A stretch of DNA of 64,000 nucleotides from Actinia tenebrosa (taxonomy: Eukaryota; Cnidaria; Anthozoa; Actiniaria; Actiniidae): positions 130,233 through 194,232 of the forward strand of contig NW_022261161.1 in the NCBI RefSeq assembly GCF_009602425.1, in the 5' to 3' direction. This document shows, piece by piece, positions 44,688 through 55,700 of this stretch (position 1 is the first letter of the stretch; each line of letters opens with the position of its first letter). The position numbers were made by a program, and so were the translations under genes. The notes under the pieces are model-generated. The model was not told where the DNA came from and did no database searches. It saw only the letters and a program-made list of their open reading frames with translations.

Positions 44688-45606
44688 ACGTTATTACGTG
44701 AAGTGATGTAGTTTCTGTGAAATAGAATATAACGGCGACACGCAAGCTATCACTCTTTTATCACGAAAAATTGACCGCTACGCGGCAATCATTAAATGTG
44801 GGAACAGGATGTATTAATGTTTTTAGGTATGTCGAATTCGTTCATTATTAGTTTTTTATTTCAATTAGCATTTCATAGTCAGCGTTAACATCGACAAATC
44901 AAATCACAAAAATTATTTTCAATGATTGTAAGAAATAAGCTGTATGGGTGTTCACTTGTGCAACTGTGAATAAATCGCTACGGGTTGTACGCGAAACTGC
45001 AATACCACGTCATAGGTATAATGTTTTCATGGTCGTCATTTCCATTTTTTAAAAAAACGTCAATTAAAGATAGTGGTGTGCCAAAACCTAGTAAATAGAA
45101 TAGCATGTTTAGTGTGAAACCACATAAAAGATCACGCGACGGAAACAAAGTTCACAACATAATTTTTTGACTACCGCTAGCGGGGAATGAAGGGTGAGCA
45201 AAGGATCGATTGTCACTGGCTGCAGCAATATAAGAGCTTTGCTTAACCTATAGGGTTTTTCTCTTGCATCCTCTACATTTCATCTTATATCTCATAGTCG
45301 TAATTTATACTTTCAATTAAATTGCAACTATTTTTTTGTATGTGCGTTGAAATAAATAAACCTTTGAACCTTTGATCTCTTGTGATTTTCTCTTATTCAA
45401 TAAAATTAAGGATATTGTATTATAATATATATATGATATTACTAAAGATGAGTGAAAGAGTTTTCTTCAATCATTTTTTTGTTCTTATTCTATAATTATA
45501 ACAAGAGATTATTAAAAATTATTGAAACTTTAGGTTTGCTCGTTTGCGTTGGATTCGGCGCGTGCGGGATGCGACGTCTAGACTGGACCTAAGTTATATA
45601 TTAGTT
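44688..45606 (+). other. 3' region of receptor A
   Basis: Putative 3' UTR and downstream DNA. AATAAA occurs at 44969-44974 and, more strongly, doubled at 45351-45360. Either could end the transcript. No other feature seen. Confidence 0.5.
45351..45360 (+). promoter_or_regulatory. Possible poly(A) signal of receptor A
   Basis: Overlapping AATAAATAAA, about 665 nt after the stop. An earlier single AATAAA at 44969 is an alternative. Confidence 0.35.
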
Positions 45607-45909
45607 ACAGTCCTTTGACTAAACGTTGTCGTTTGATCGGCTTCATCCCTAAGCGCCTAGACCGAAAAGGACCATGGGGATAATTAATTCACAGTTACTA
45701 GCTGCCGCATATGTTATCTAACACGTCTTGAGCTCCCTTTTTTCGATCCCATTTAATTTGCAAAAAAAAAAAGCCTTGAGCATACGGCGAAGATTTAAAC
45801 TGGCGAGCAGTTTGGATGACGCAAGTTCTGGATAATTTACCCGTTATCCTTTTCGGTCTAGGCGCGTAGGGATGATCCGATCAACGACAACGTTTAGTCA
45901 AAGGACTGT
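45607..45909. mobile_element. Foldback element FB1
   Basis: About 67-bp inverted arms: ACAGTCCTTTGACTAAACG, then GTTGTCGTTTGATCGGC and CGCCTAGACCGAAAAGGA on the left, with the inverse on the right ending CAAAGGACTGT. No ORF in the ~170-bp centre. Confidence 0.85.
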
Positions 45910-45926
45910 ATACAGTCCATGTCATT

Positions 45927-46259
45927 AACGTTGTCCACCGAAAAAAGACATTTAGACATTTAGGTATTTACACATTTAGACATTTAGACTAAAAGAAATA
46001 TCACGCGTTTCATTATGTATTCTTTGCCTCGTGAGCGTCAGCCTGAACTTTAAATGTTAAATTCAACTCGTGGATCTAAAATCCAGAATGCCCCGACCAT
46101 TTAGTGAGGGAGGATTTAAGACGAAGAAGGGTATTTCAGCGTTTGTTTTATGCCAGAACTTTCGAGGAAAAACGTGATATTTCTTTTAGTCTAAATGTGT
46201 AAATGTGTAAATGTCTAAGTGTGTAAATGCCTAAATGTCTTTTTTCGGTGGACAACGTT
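45927..46259. mobile_element. Foldback element FB2
   Basis: Arms of ~85 bp: AACGTTGTCCACCGAAAAAA, then GACATTTAGACATTTAGG and ACTAAAAGAAATATCACG, mirrored on the right and ending GGTGGACAACGTT. Repeated CATTTAGA units lie within the arms. It begins 17 bp after FB1 ends. Confidence 0.88.
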
Positions 46260-46339
46260 AGCGACGTTGACTGTATATAAGTCATATCTTAGTTATATCT
46301 TAGTTATGTATTAGTTATATGATATTTATATATTAGCTA

Positions 46340-46434
46340 TATATCATTTAATATATAGTAGAGTCCCATCGGACAGGCGCAATTGGGCACATTGGAAAAT
46401 GCGCGATATAAACAAATTATTATTATTATTATTA

Positions 46435-46487
<53 letters not shown>

Positions 46488-46488
46488 G
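46340..46488 (+). repeat. SINE tail with (TTA)n microsatellite
   Basis: GGCGCAATTGGGCACATTGG, then AAATGCGCGATATAAA, is the common 3' end of tRNA-type SINEs and runs into about 70 bp of (ATT)n. The tRNA-like head is not present. Confidence 0.65.
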
Positions 46489-48500
46489 AATTAACACATA
46501 GCATATTACCAACGCAGATCACACAAGTTTTTAGCTAGTTATTTCTTCTTATGAAAAACGTGAACAGCTAAAATATGCCTACAACATTAAACATCGTGTT
46601 TTGACCAATCGGATGCGACATTTAATTAAAAAATGGATTCATTCTCGCATGCCATTGCTCAGAACACGATGTTCAACATTCCAGGCATATTTTGTTCACG
46701 GTGTTCACGGTTTCCTTAATTTGACTATAGACTCCTGGCCACACATTGGAATCCAGCTCGATTTGGGGGACAAAAAAAATAGGTTCCAGTTCTCACGAGA
46801 TTGGAATTCTTTTGTTTTGCCCCCAGACCGAGCTGTTTTGACGTCACATGCAAGGGGTCTTATTGCAACACATCAAGATGCAGTTAAGTTTTGGGCCGGG
46901 CAGCTGAGATAGAAAAGCCAGTAAAATGGAGGGTGATTGGAACACGATCATCATTAGATTTTATTATTTAAATTACTCTCGATTTTCGGCATTTAGTGAC
47001 CTTTATTAATTTTCTTTCGTCTTATTTAATCTCAGCTTTATCACGGAAGCAGTTACTCTTTAACAGGTTTCTCGAGCATGCTTGACCCGTGAGCGACTTA
47101 AACATGAAGACATCCTTATAATCTATTGCATCACTAATCTGGTGTACCCTCAGTCCATACCGACTTGATACAATTGTTTTGTAGTAGTTAAGCGGATTCG
47201 GGAAAAGTTTATTTTTGAAGATACCTTTTGTTCATGTGGACAGAAAGGATGGAGAAACTAAGGAGGTGACTTTCTTATTATTTCAAATCGCTATTTGGCG
47301 GCATCTCAGAGGTTTTAGAAGCCTATGCATATTTTAAAAAAAAAACTTCAAGTTTTCTTAGTCTCTGCTAAAATCTTAGACATAACAGCAAAAAACTTCC
47401 TTCTCTTTTAACTTCAGGTCATAAGTTTGGTATTCAATTGTTTTCTCTTGAATTATCAAGTATTACATTATTACATAAATGATAATGAACGTTATTATGA
47501 TTATTATTTTTTATGATGTCGCTTAGATAGTGTGCGCGCTCTGATTGACTGAAAACATATGCTCTATTTGGCCGGTAAAGACATAGTTTTTGATTGACAG
47601 CTCACATTTGAAAGTTTCTCTACTACATTTTCTTCTCCAAGAAATCTGCACAAAATGGTTGATTTCTGTTTTTCAAGACTAGTTTTAATCATTTGTAGTA
47701 AACTTTCATTTAATAAAGTTTTAGTTTTTCAGATAAAAAGACATAAAAACATGTCTGTAAAGTGAAAACTCTTTCGATTGTTGAAATTCGACATTTTTTC
47801 TTGTTTGCAAACACGCTTGAACAATGTTGAGACTTATTATAAACTTTTAAGCATAACAACTAAAACTTTCTATCGAATATAAAGCAAACACACACATTTT
47901 CCTATTAGAATGATTTTCTTAGACGGATATGGAAGTAAAAGTCGAGGAAGTACCTTGCAAAATGCTAGAGCAAATTTTGCGAAATGATTTTCCGCCGAGG
48001 CAACCTACAGCCAGTTTAGGTCGAAAGCGGCGAAAACTATGGCCCGAAAACAGTCTCGTTTCACTTAGGAATAGAACAAAAAGGTTCCTAAACAGTCCCT
48101 CAAAAAAAAAAAGCTATAAAACTTACCCAAGATACGAGGTTTGCTTTGATGTAGGTATGGAAAACAGGTTAAAAACAAACCTGACAAAACCCAATGTTGT
48201 TGAGTTTGCACGATCCAAAAATGTGCACATCATGTACAAATCTTAAGGAAATGTCACTTGTTCTCGAATATTTAGTCGGATTTTCCAATCCTTTTTGTAG
48301 AATCTTTATGTTTACATCCTTTTCATTAATTTTTTCAAGACATTTTCGTGAAAACTAATTTTTCAGACTCGTCTTTCCAGTGTGAATGAGAAAAGGTACG
48401 ACGAATGTGATTCGCTTATTTGCCAAAGTGTGGAGAATCGAAATTTGATCAGACGATAAAACGATTTAACAATCTTAAAATATCTTCTGCTATATCATTA
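46489..48500. other. Intergenic, one unrecognised ORF
   Basis: Mostly AT-rich DNA. A 103-codon plus frame at 46601-46912 lacks recognisable features. GCGCGCTCTGATTGAC at 47536-47551 resembles the MITE-end module. Confidence 0.4.
47929..48246 (+). CDS. Unrecognised basic 105-residue ORF
   Basis: ATG 47929 to TAA 48246, preceded by an acceptor-like TTTTCTTAG. The product (MEVKVEEVPCKMLEQILRND, then a lysine/arginine-rich middle GRKRRKLWP, ending VHIMYKS) is hydrophilic and has no domain I know. It could be an exon of a decayed transposon or gene. Nothing nearby supports expression. Confidence 0.25.
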   Translation: MEVKVEEVPCKMLEQILRNDFPPRQPTASLGRKRRKLWPENSLVSLRNRTKRFLNSPSKKKSYKTYPRYEVCFDVGMENRLKTNLTKPNVVEFARSKNVHIMYKS

Positions 48501-48680
48501 AAGCGATAGAGACTAAATTCTTATGACTTTACCGGGGAAATAGAGCACTTGGGATGTTGGGATAAACACTCGAAAAAGTTCAAAAATCACTCGCCTCCGC
48601 CTCGAAACAAGCGTGTTTATCCCAACATCCCGCGTGCTCTATTTCACCGGTAGAGTCATAGAACTTAGTCTCTATTGCTT
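48501..48680. mobile_element. Foldback MITE
   Basis: Left arm AAGCGATAGAGACTAAATTC, ATGACTTTACCGGGGAAATA and GAGCACTTGGGATGTTGGG; the right arm is the inverse and ends TTAGTCTCTATTGCTT. Arms of about 75 bp around a short CTCGCCTCCGCCTCG loop. Confidence 0.9.
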
Positions 48681-49803
48681 AAATAATTTTAATAGGGAGA
48701 CTTATAGGTCAACCAAATCACCTGCGGTAAATCTACTAACAGTTTTCTGAAAGCCAAATTAAAAAAGTCTTCTTTCTGAGATCTTTTTAATAATTTCCTG
48801 AGCAATTTTAACGTATTTTATTTTATTTTTTAACATAACTTGAACATTTCATTTAACATGATCATGAAATACTATTTTCACTGGCAGTTATCGAACCATT
48901 TCCAATTTGAATTTAAATGCTTACTACAACCGGGATGTCAAACCTCTTGTTTCAGTTTAGCAGGAAAATATATTTTATTCATTTTCTTCAGGACTAACGG
49001 TAGACATATTTTTAGATTTTCTTTTCTTTACTTCTTATTTCTTTTATTGTTCCTTATTAAGTTAAAACCCTAAGGCATAAAGAGGAGCTAACGCTTGAAT
49101 TCAGTAGTAAAAGCAAAAATAGTTCCAAAAATCAGTCTCAATTGGCTCTATAGCTTCCTCCACCGTATTGGATTTTGCGTAAACGGGAGAAATTCCTTGT
49201 CAACCCACTTTGTGCCCACAAGGCGCAAGAGAGATTTTGAAAAAAAGGGGACAAAGGGACGGGTTTGCATACTGTACTCCTTTTTGATAAAATACGAAAA
49301 CCACAACACGACTTCCAACTGGATAAATTTTATCTTTTTCTTTACTTTAATTAAACTCAAATTCCAATCATTTACAAATTTGATTTTGATCGATGGATAG
49401 AGAGAAAACTAGTTCGGAACATAACAGCAATCTAGATCAATATCTTAGTTATCAGTACTTTCTCACGTCTTATTAAATATTCATCGTATACATAAAAGGT
49501 GTTTTTTTTAGAATTTATGATATTCAGTCTCTCTATTTCTTTGTCACAGACAATTAACTCACTTATTATTCATAACATTTATCTCGGCTAGAAATAATAA
49601 TAATTATCATTAGGATAATAATAAACACGACAAAAGATACTAAGGAAAAATATATATAAACGACAATAACAAAAAAAATTCCGTGTCTAGCAGTCTGGAA
49701 GTCAAAAAGGAAAAGCATTACCAAACAATGGGTGATGTTGAGTGTGGTAGACCTAAACAAAGACGTTTATTGATTTCAGAAAGATCTTAATGCCATTGCT
49801 CTC
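48681..49803. other. Intergenic upstream of receptor gene B
   Basis: AT-rich sequence; open frames of 77-101 codons have biased AT composition and no domains. Probably the upstream flank of receptor B. Confidence 0.4.
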
Positions 49804-49811
49804 TATATAAA
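49804..49811 (+). promoter_or_regulatory. TATA box, receptor gene B
   Basis: TATATAAA, with an initiator-like TCAATAC about 33 bp downstream (around 49837). This places transcription start near 49839, just before a plausible 5'-UTR exon. Confidence 0.5.
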
Positions 49812-49838
49812 TATTCATTGGGCACTTTGTTTGGTGTC

Positions 49839-49924
49839 AATACATCTCATACCCGCAAACAAAAGTTCGCAGAGCAAACAGATCCCTGCCTAGTTCGAAA
49901 CACCTCATCACAAATACCCAGAAG
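49839..49924 (+). other. 5'-UTR exon of receptor gene B
   Basis: Between the inferred start and a consensus donor, CAGAAG|GTAAGT (49925). There is no ATG between 49839 and 49924. The matching acceptor is CCAACAG at 50269-50275, just before the coding start, making a ~350-bp 5'-UTR intron. Confidence 0.5.
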
Positions 49925-50196
49925 GTAAGTTTTAAGGAATGTTCAAAAACACCCTCGCACAATAACAACATCTTAGAAGGCAGTCTTGAGTACAATTGAA
50001 CATGTTTAATCCAACATTAGTTGGAATTTATTTTCTCGATTCATCACAATCAAGCAGTTGCATTGCGACAAGGTGTTGCTTCTTTGAGTTTTTTGTAAAT
50101 ATGTTCTTTTAATGGGATTCTTCGTTTTTCTCCCAAGTATCTAGCACAGATTTTCCTTCATAATATTTCAGATATTGGACTAGTAGAATTGCACGT

Positions 50197-50197
<1 letters not shown>

Positions 50198-50268
<71 letters not shown>
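50198..50268 (+). repeat. T71 homopolymer as polypyrimidine tract
   Basis: Seventy-one consecutive T, followed by CCAACAG and the exon containing the receptor B start codon. It sits where a 3' splice-site polypyrimidine tract belongs. Its true length is uncertain because homopolymers mis-assemble. Confidence 0.85.
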
Positions 50269-50293
50269 CCAACAGGATTAATTAACACCAAGT

Positions 50294-50358
50294 ATGAGAA
50301 AACGGGAATTCATTTGCTTGTCAATATTACTGCACTTGTGCTCAACACATGGCGACAA
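50294..50358 (+). CDS. Receptor B exon 1 (signal peptide)
   Basis: MRKREFICLSILLHLCSTHG, with basic start, hydrophobic core and polar end. The donor GACAA|GTAAGT leaves two bases, matching exon 2. The exon itself begins at 50276 after CCAACAG, giving an 18-nt leader before ATG. Confidence 0.82.
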
Positions 50359-52739
50359 GTAAGTATAATATCATGGTCCTTCGCAAACGCTAAGTAGAGA
50401 GAGTCTGCCCTAACACACCATGACTATAAAATCAAGCACGGCATTGACCCAGTGCAGTGTCAGCTAGTGTTTCTGTCCGACAAAATTAGCGAAATTCTGA
50501 TGCCTTTGAATTTCCATGTTCATGATTCGTAAAATGTCACTTTAACTGAAGTATGGATGTTAAAAACCCTCAGGGGAAACGAGTCTCTCTAGCATCATAA
50601 AGGGTAATAACCATTTGAATATAACTGCATATTGGCTGTAATTATATATGTAGATATAAACTCCTTTAGCGCTCATATATAGGTTTAGCGCTTTATAGAA
50701 ATCTCATTGTGATTTAAAGTACATAAATAGATATGGATCACTATAGTGAATGACTAGTGCAGAAGAGTTACCACTACTACTTCATCGACTATGAAACACG
50801 AGGAGAATTTTAAAAATATCACCACTTTTAAAGCGAGTACCGCATACAGATAAAAATCTTCTCTCGGCACTGACAATTCTTCGAAAAGAACTGATATGGG
50901 CAACCCTAGCTGCTAGCCGTTTCGCTTTGATTTATCATGCTATAAATATTCGATAAGATAAAATAAAAAATCAATTCCAATATTTAAAAAAACATTGGCT
51001 TCTCATCGTAAAAAGATAAACGTAACAAGCAAGTAAATATACGCGGCAGAGTTGCTTCATTTTAATATTTAAGGTTGTATTGTTGAATTAAATTGAAAAA
51101 AAATATTATTGCTTTTGTAACAGGTCTTCAGTTTATTGACAAAGTTACGTTGAAATCTGCTGGCCAGTCAATGATAACAGAAACATAGAATAGTACACAC
51201 AAACACATCATGTATACAAAACAAAGTTCGAGTACTTCAGTATATACGTTAGTACATTTTAATCACCTGTTTACGGAAACTAAAGATAAGTTTCTATCTG
51301 GGAAAATGTGTTCTTTTCCTTCTTTTTCATCTAGTTTTGTTGATTGACATGACGCCGTGCGGTAGAACCAAAACCTGTGGTCCGACTCTTCGTTATTTCT
51401 TTAGTCTTATTCTGCTGTTTCTCCAAGATGCATCACTCGAATCATGTGAATTTTTTTCACCATTCAAATACTCACTTTATGTAGAATCAATATTGAGTTG
51501 GGTGGTATAAGCTCTTTAAAGTTTGACACATCTTACAATATTCTCAGTATAGATTCTACATAAGGTGTGTAGTATATGACCTTTTTTCATAGTTTGAGAT
51601 GATGCTTCTTGAAGTTACAAAGGTTTGTTATTGTCGTTTGCTAGTGCCTGTGACGTCAGGAAGCACTGACCACCAATATTTACAGATAATGATAATAAAT
51701 AAATATACATATATTCGAATAGGGAAATAATGGCAGGGCACTAACTTCTGGCAATAACTATTACACTAGTAGGTCGGAGTACAAGATTTTGTAGTTTAGG
51801 AATAATATTATTAAATATAGGAGAAAATAAATATCAAATATAAGACAAAATATTACACACACAAACACATACAATACATGATAACTATTAGTTTGGAATA
51901 AAAGTCGGGAAAGTCATTTTTGTTAATTTGTTGTTCCTTGTAATTCAAAACACTGTGGAAACCAATTAGCTACTATATATGTGGAAACCATGCAATTAGC
52001 TACTATATATGCGGAAAACAATTAGCTACTACATATGTGGAAACCAATTAGCTACTATATATGTGGAAACCAATTAGTTACTATATATGTGGAAACCAAT
52101 TAGAAAAATGATTTTTATAATGATGAAATCCCTGAAGTCACAGGCACTAGCATACGACAAAAATGAACTTTTACAACTCCAAAACGCATCATCTAAACTA
52201 TGAATGTTTCAGTTGGTCATTGAACTACTCATAGATTCTATACCGAGAATATTGTCACATATGTCATGGGTACTTAATCTAATTACCCTCTAATCATTAA
52301 TCATTCATGCATAATTGAATATTAGTGTCAGGCAGGGTCACGAAATATAATGTAGATAGTAATGGTAATTTTAATGCAAGCTTCTATATAATAATAACGG
52401 TGTTCTTATATAGCGCATTTTACATGGTCTCAATGCGCTTCACAATCATGACCAGTGGAGGACTTTACGGGCTGCGTATTTAGGCGCTAGTAGCAGCCGT
52501 GCAGCTTACAATCATGAGTGATTTGTTAGTAAGTTAGTATTAATGCCTCCAGATTGGGATAGGCTGTTGAACCGGGAGACAATCCCCTACTCTTACATGA
52601 ATAATTCAACAGGTTCTTTTATGTCTCCCATTTACTGTAGGTTAGGAAGGGTTGGGAGACAGGGCATACGGTTTTAATTCCTTGTCCGAGAAGACTTGAA
52701 GGTCTAACCATTTGCAGATGTAATTACAAAGGCAGCACC

Positions 52740-52778
<39 letters not shown>

Positions 52779-55700
52779 CCGAGGCTTGAACCACGACCTC
52801 CCGCACAACAGACCGACGCTCTTACTACCTAAGCTATACGTCTGGTAAATGACAAGGACAGACGAATATATTTATAGACACTGGCTCTTTACACATACTT
52901 GCTTGCCATCGTACATGGTATATTTGCTTTCTACCTTACACTCAAGAAGTACCAGCGGGTTTTGGCTATTTTGTTTAAATAGTAAATTGCTAATCGAGAC
53001 GTATATAAGTGAAAGCTAAAGATGCCGGAGTTTATACATATTCTTGCTACCAGAGAAACCTGCCCCCCCCCCCCCCACCCCTTTTACCCCAGCGGTCCAC
53101 AAGAGAGGACTGTTCGTTGTATTTTAGGAATGGTCAATGCTTAGCGTGCGTATGTCCAGTTCTGGTTGCTAAGCACGAAAAAAGAGTAAGAATCGAACGA
53201 GGATAGCCGAGTGCAACTCTAGCTTTTTGAGTGCTTAAACAACCTCCCGCGTGCATTCAGAACTGGATATACGCACAACTACGCATTGACCATTGCTTTT
53301 ATAACATTGCAAAACCGTGAAAAATATTTTTTTATCAAAAAAAATTATTCAAATTTTGTTCTAAAGAAATCTTTATTACTTGGCGCGCGCTAATCAATCA
53401 CCTCAGCGCGCACCATTCGTTTCTGGATGCACGCTCGTGCACGCTAATTAATAAATCATAACCGGCTCGTAGCTATGTTATAAAATTGCACAGCTTGGTT
53501 TCTGCTCTGCTAGAATGTGAATTACCCCTGCTGCGGTAACAATTATCAAAGAGATTCATGTTCCTTGCCTGATATTCATTCATTCCCATGACTAACGTAT
53601 ATTTACATATACGCTCACTTTTTTATTAGCTGCATCGCTGCCTCACAAGAAAGGCAAATGAACTTAACCCTAGGATTCAACTTGAGCACAAGTCATTTGA
53701 TGTTATTCCCCACTTACTTTATTTCTTAACTTATAGATATAATATGACAACAGACGCGTTGAAGAAGTTATTTGATGAAAGCAGATATGACAGAAGAATA
53801 AGACCTTTTTTCCAAACAGACAAGATAAATGTGACAGTGGGTATGTCTGTGGTCAATTTTGGTCAAATCCGTGAAGTCTTCATGGTATGTACGTGAAACA
53901 TGCATATTTACCAAGACCGTACTTAAGTTTTTTCACAGCCATTTTCAAAAGCAGCACTTTACTTTTTGACTGTAGAGGATAAAAGCAATTGGCAGGTCGC
54001 CTGATCGCTTCGGTCACTCCTAAATAACTGATGCGATAACAGAAAACGCCTAAGAACGTCTACTGACCAACAGGAACGGCTTGCGCATTGCTCAAACCGC
54101 TAATCAGTATCACCTAGGAAAGGAAAGGAGGGGGTGATAAATTGCGTATATATAGTCATTATTTTGTAAAAATAAACTTGAAACTTGAAACTTGAAACTT
54201 GAATGAGGAGAGGGAATAACCAAAACAAAATTAAAAAGAGTCGAAATGGGAAGAAAAAAGGAAGGGAAAAGATATATAGCCAAATCCAATAGGGTAAAAA
54301 ATTTAATTTTTTTTTTCTTTAAGGATTTTTCCCTTGATATATTCTTCTATCAACAATGGTATGACGAGCGTCTAAAGCATGACCTAAGGTATCCCATAAC
54401 CCTAGGTGGTGAATACCGACGCTTAATTTGGATGCCTGATACATTTTTTCTCAACGTCAAGACAGCAAAGTTTCATAACGTGCCGGCTGATAACAGTAAA
54501 ATATCCATCTTTCCTGATGGTCGAACAAGATATAGTACAAGGTAAGAATGGCAAGCCATAAACTAGAGAGATCATTACTGAAGTACAGTACTCATAACGT
54601 ATCTGTTAAATCAAGGTTGACGATAACTGCAGGCTGTGAGATGAACTTAAAAGATTATCCACTCGATGAACAATCTTGTAACCTAACTATTCTTAGCTGT
54701 AAGTAACATATTCATTGGTCTTATTTTTTTTTCATGCGTAATATACTACAACACTACTTTCGTCACCTATCTTTATGGGCATGCACAAAATTAGTATTTT
54801 TTCCCTCAAACTAGATGCATTTATGGCTCACGAGCTCGATTACAATTGGGATGGCAAAGCATCGAAAGCCATTATCGTTATCAACAAAGCCATGAACGAG
54901 TTTGACTTGAGTGGATTTGAAACCTCGAAAGAAATATACCCTTACGTAACAGGTGAGAGAGGTGATGTACCGGCGATACGTGCCTGTTCAACGGCATGTC
55001 AATGGACCAAATCTATTTCATGAGCGTAATGTTTTGCCCATTTCAGACCACGTGTCACTCCCTTGAGAATAATATTCATTCATGTTTAAATTGTATCCAT
55101 ATTTGTGTGTCTTCTCATGTGCAACCGTTAATCAAAGAAACGATAGTCTACGGAATGACACGTAATCTGAAACGGGACAACCGTTAAATTAGATCTATTA
55201 TTTTGCTGTTGTAAGTGCTTTTGCCTATTGTTGTTCGTGCTGTTGTGGTTGGTGGTAGTAACGGTTTTTGTCAATATTGTTGTTCGTGTTCTTGTTGTTA
55301 CTGGTATTTTTGCCGTTATTAATGGTTCGTGTTCTTGTTGGCGGTGGTGGTGGGTGTTNNNNNNNNNNNNNNNNNNNNNNNNNNNNNNGGTATTTTTGCC
55401 GTTATTAATGGTTCGTGTTCTTGTTGGCGGTGGTGGTGGGTGTTTTTGTCAATATTGTTGTTCGTGTTCTTGTTGTTACTGGTGTTTATGCCGTTATTAA
55501 TGGTTCGTGTTATTGTTGGTGGTTTATTTTTCAATATTAATATTCAATCTTTGTTTGCTGCCCAAAATTATTGGTAAAAATCGATCAAGTGATTTTGCTT
55601 TGTCTTAAAATTGTGTGTTATTGAAATATTTAGTGATTTAGAGGAGAAAATATATTAAACATGGTCATAAATCAATACCATCAAACAGGAAAAACAAATT

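Noticed and set aside
50109-50291. Poly-lysine frame on the minus strand
   Set aside because: Produced by the T71 homopolymer upstream of receptor B.
55228-55577. Val/Gly-rich and Thr/Asn-rich frames
   Set aside because: Minisatellite with an N gap inside receptor B intron 5.
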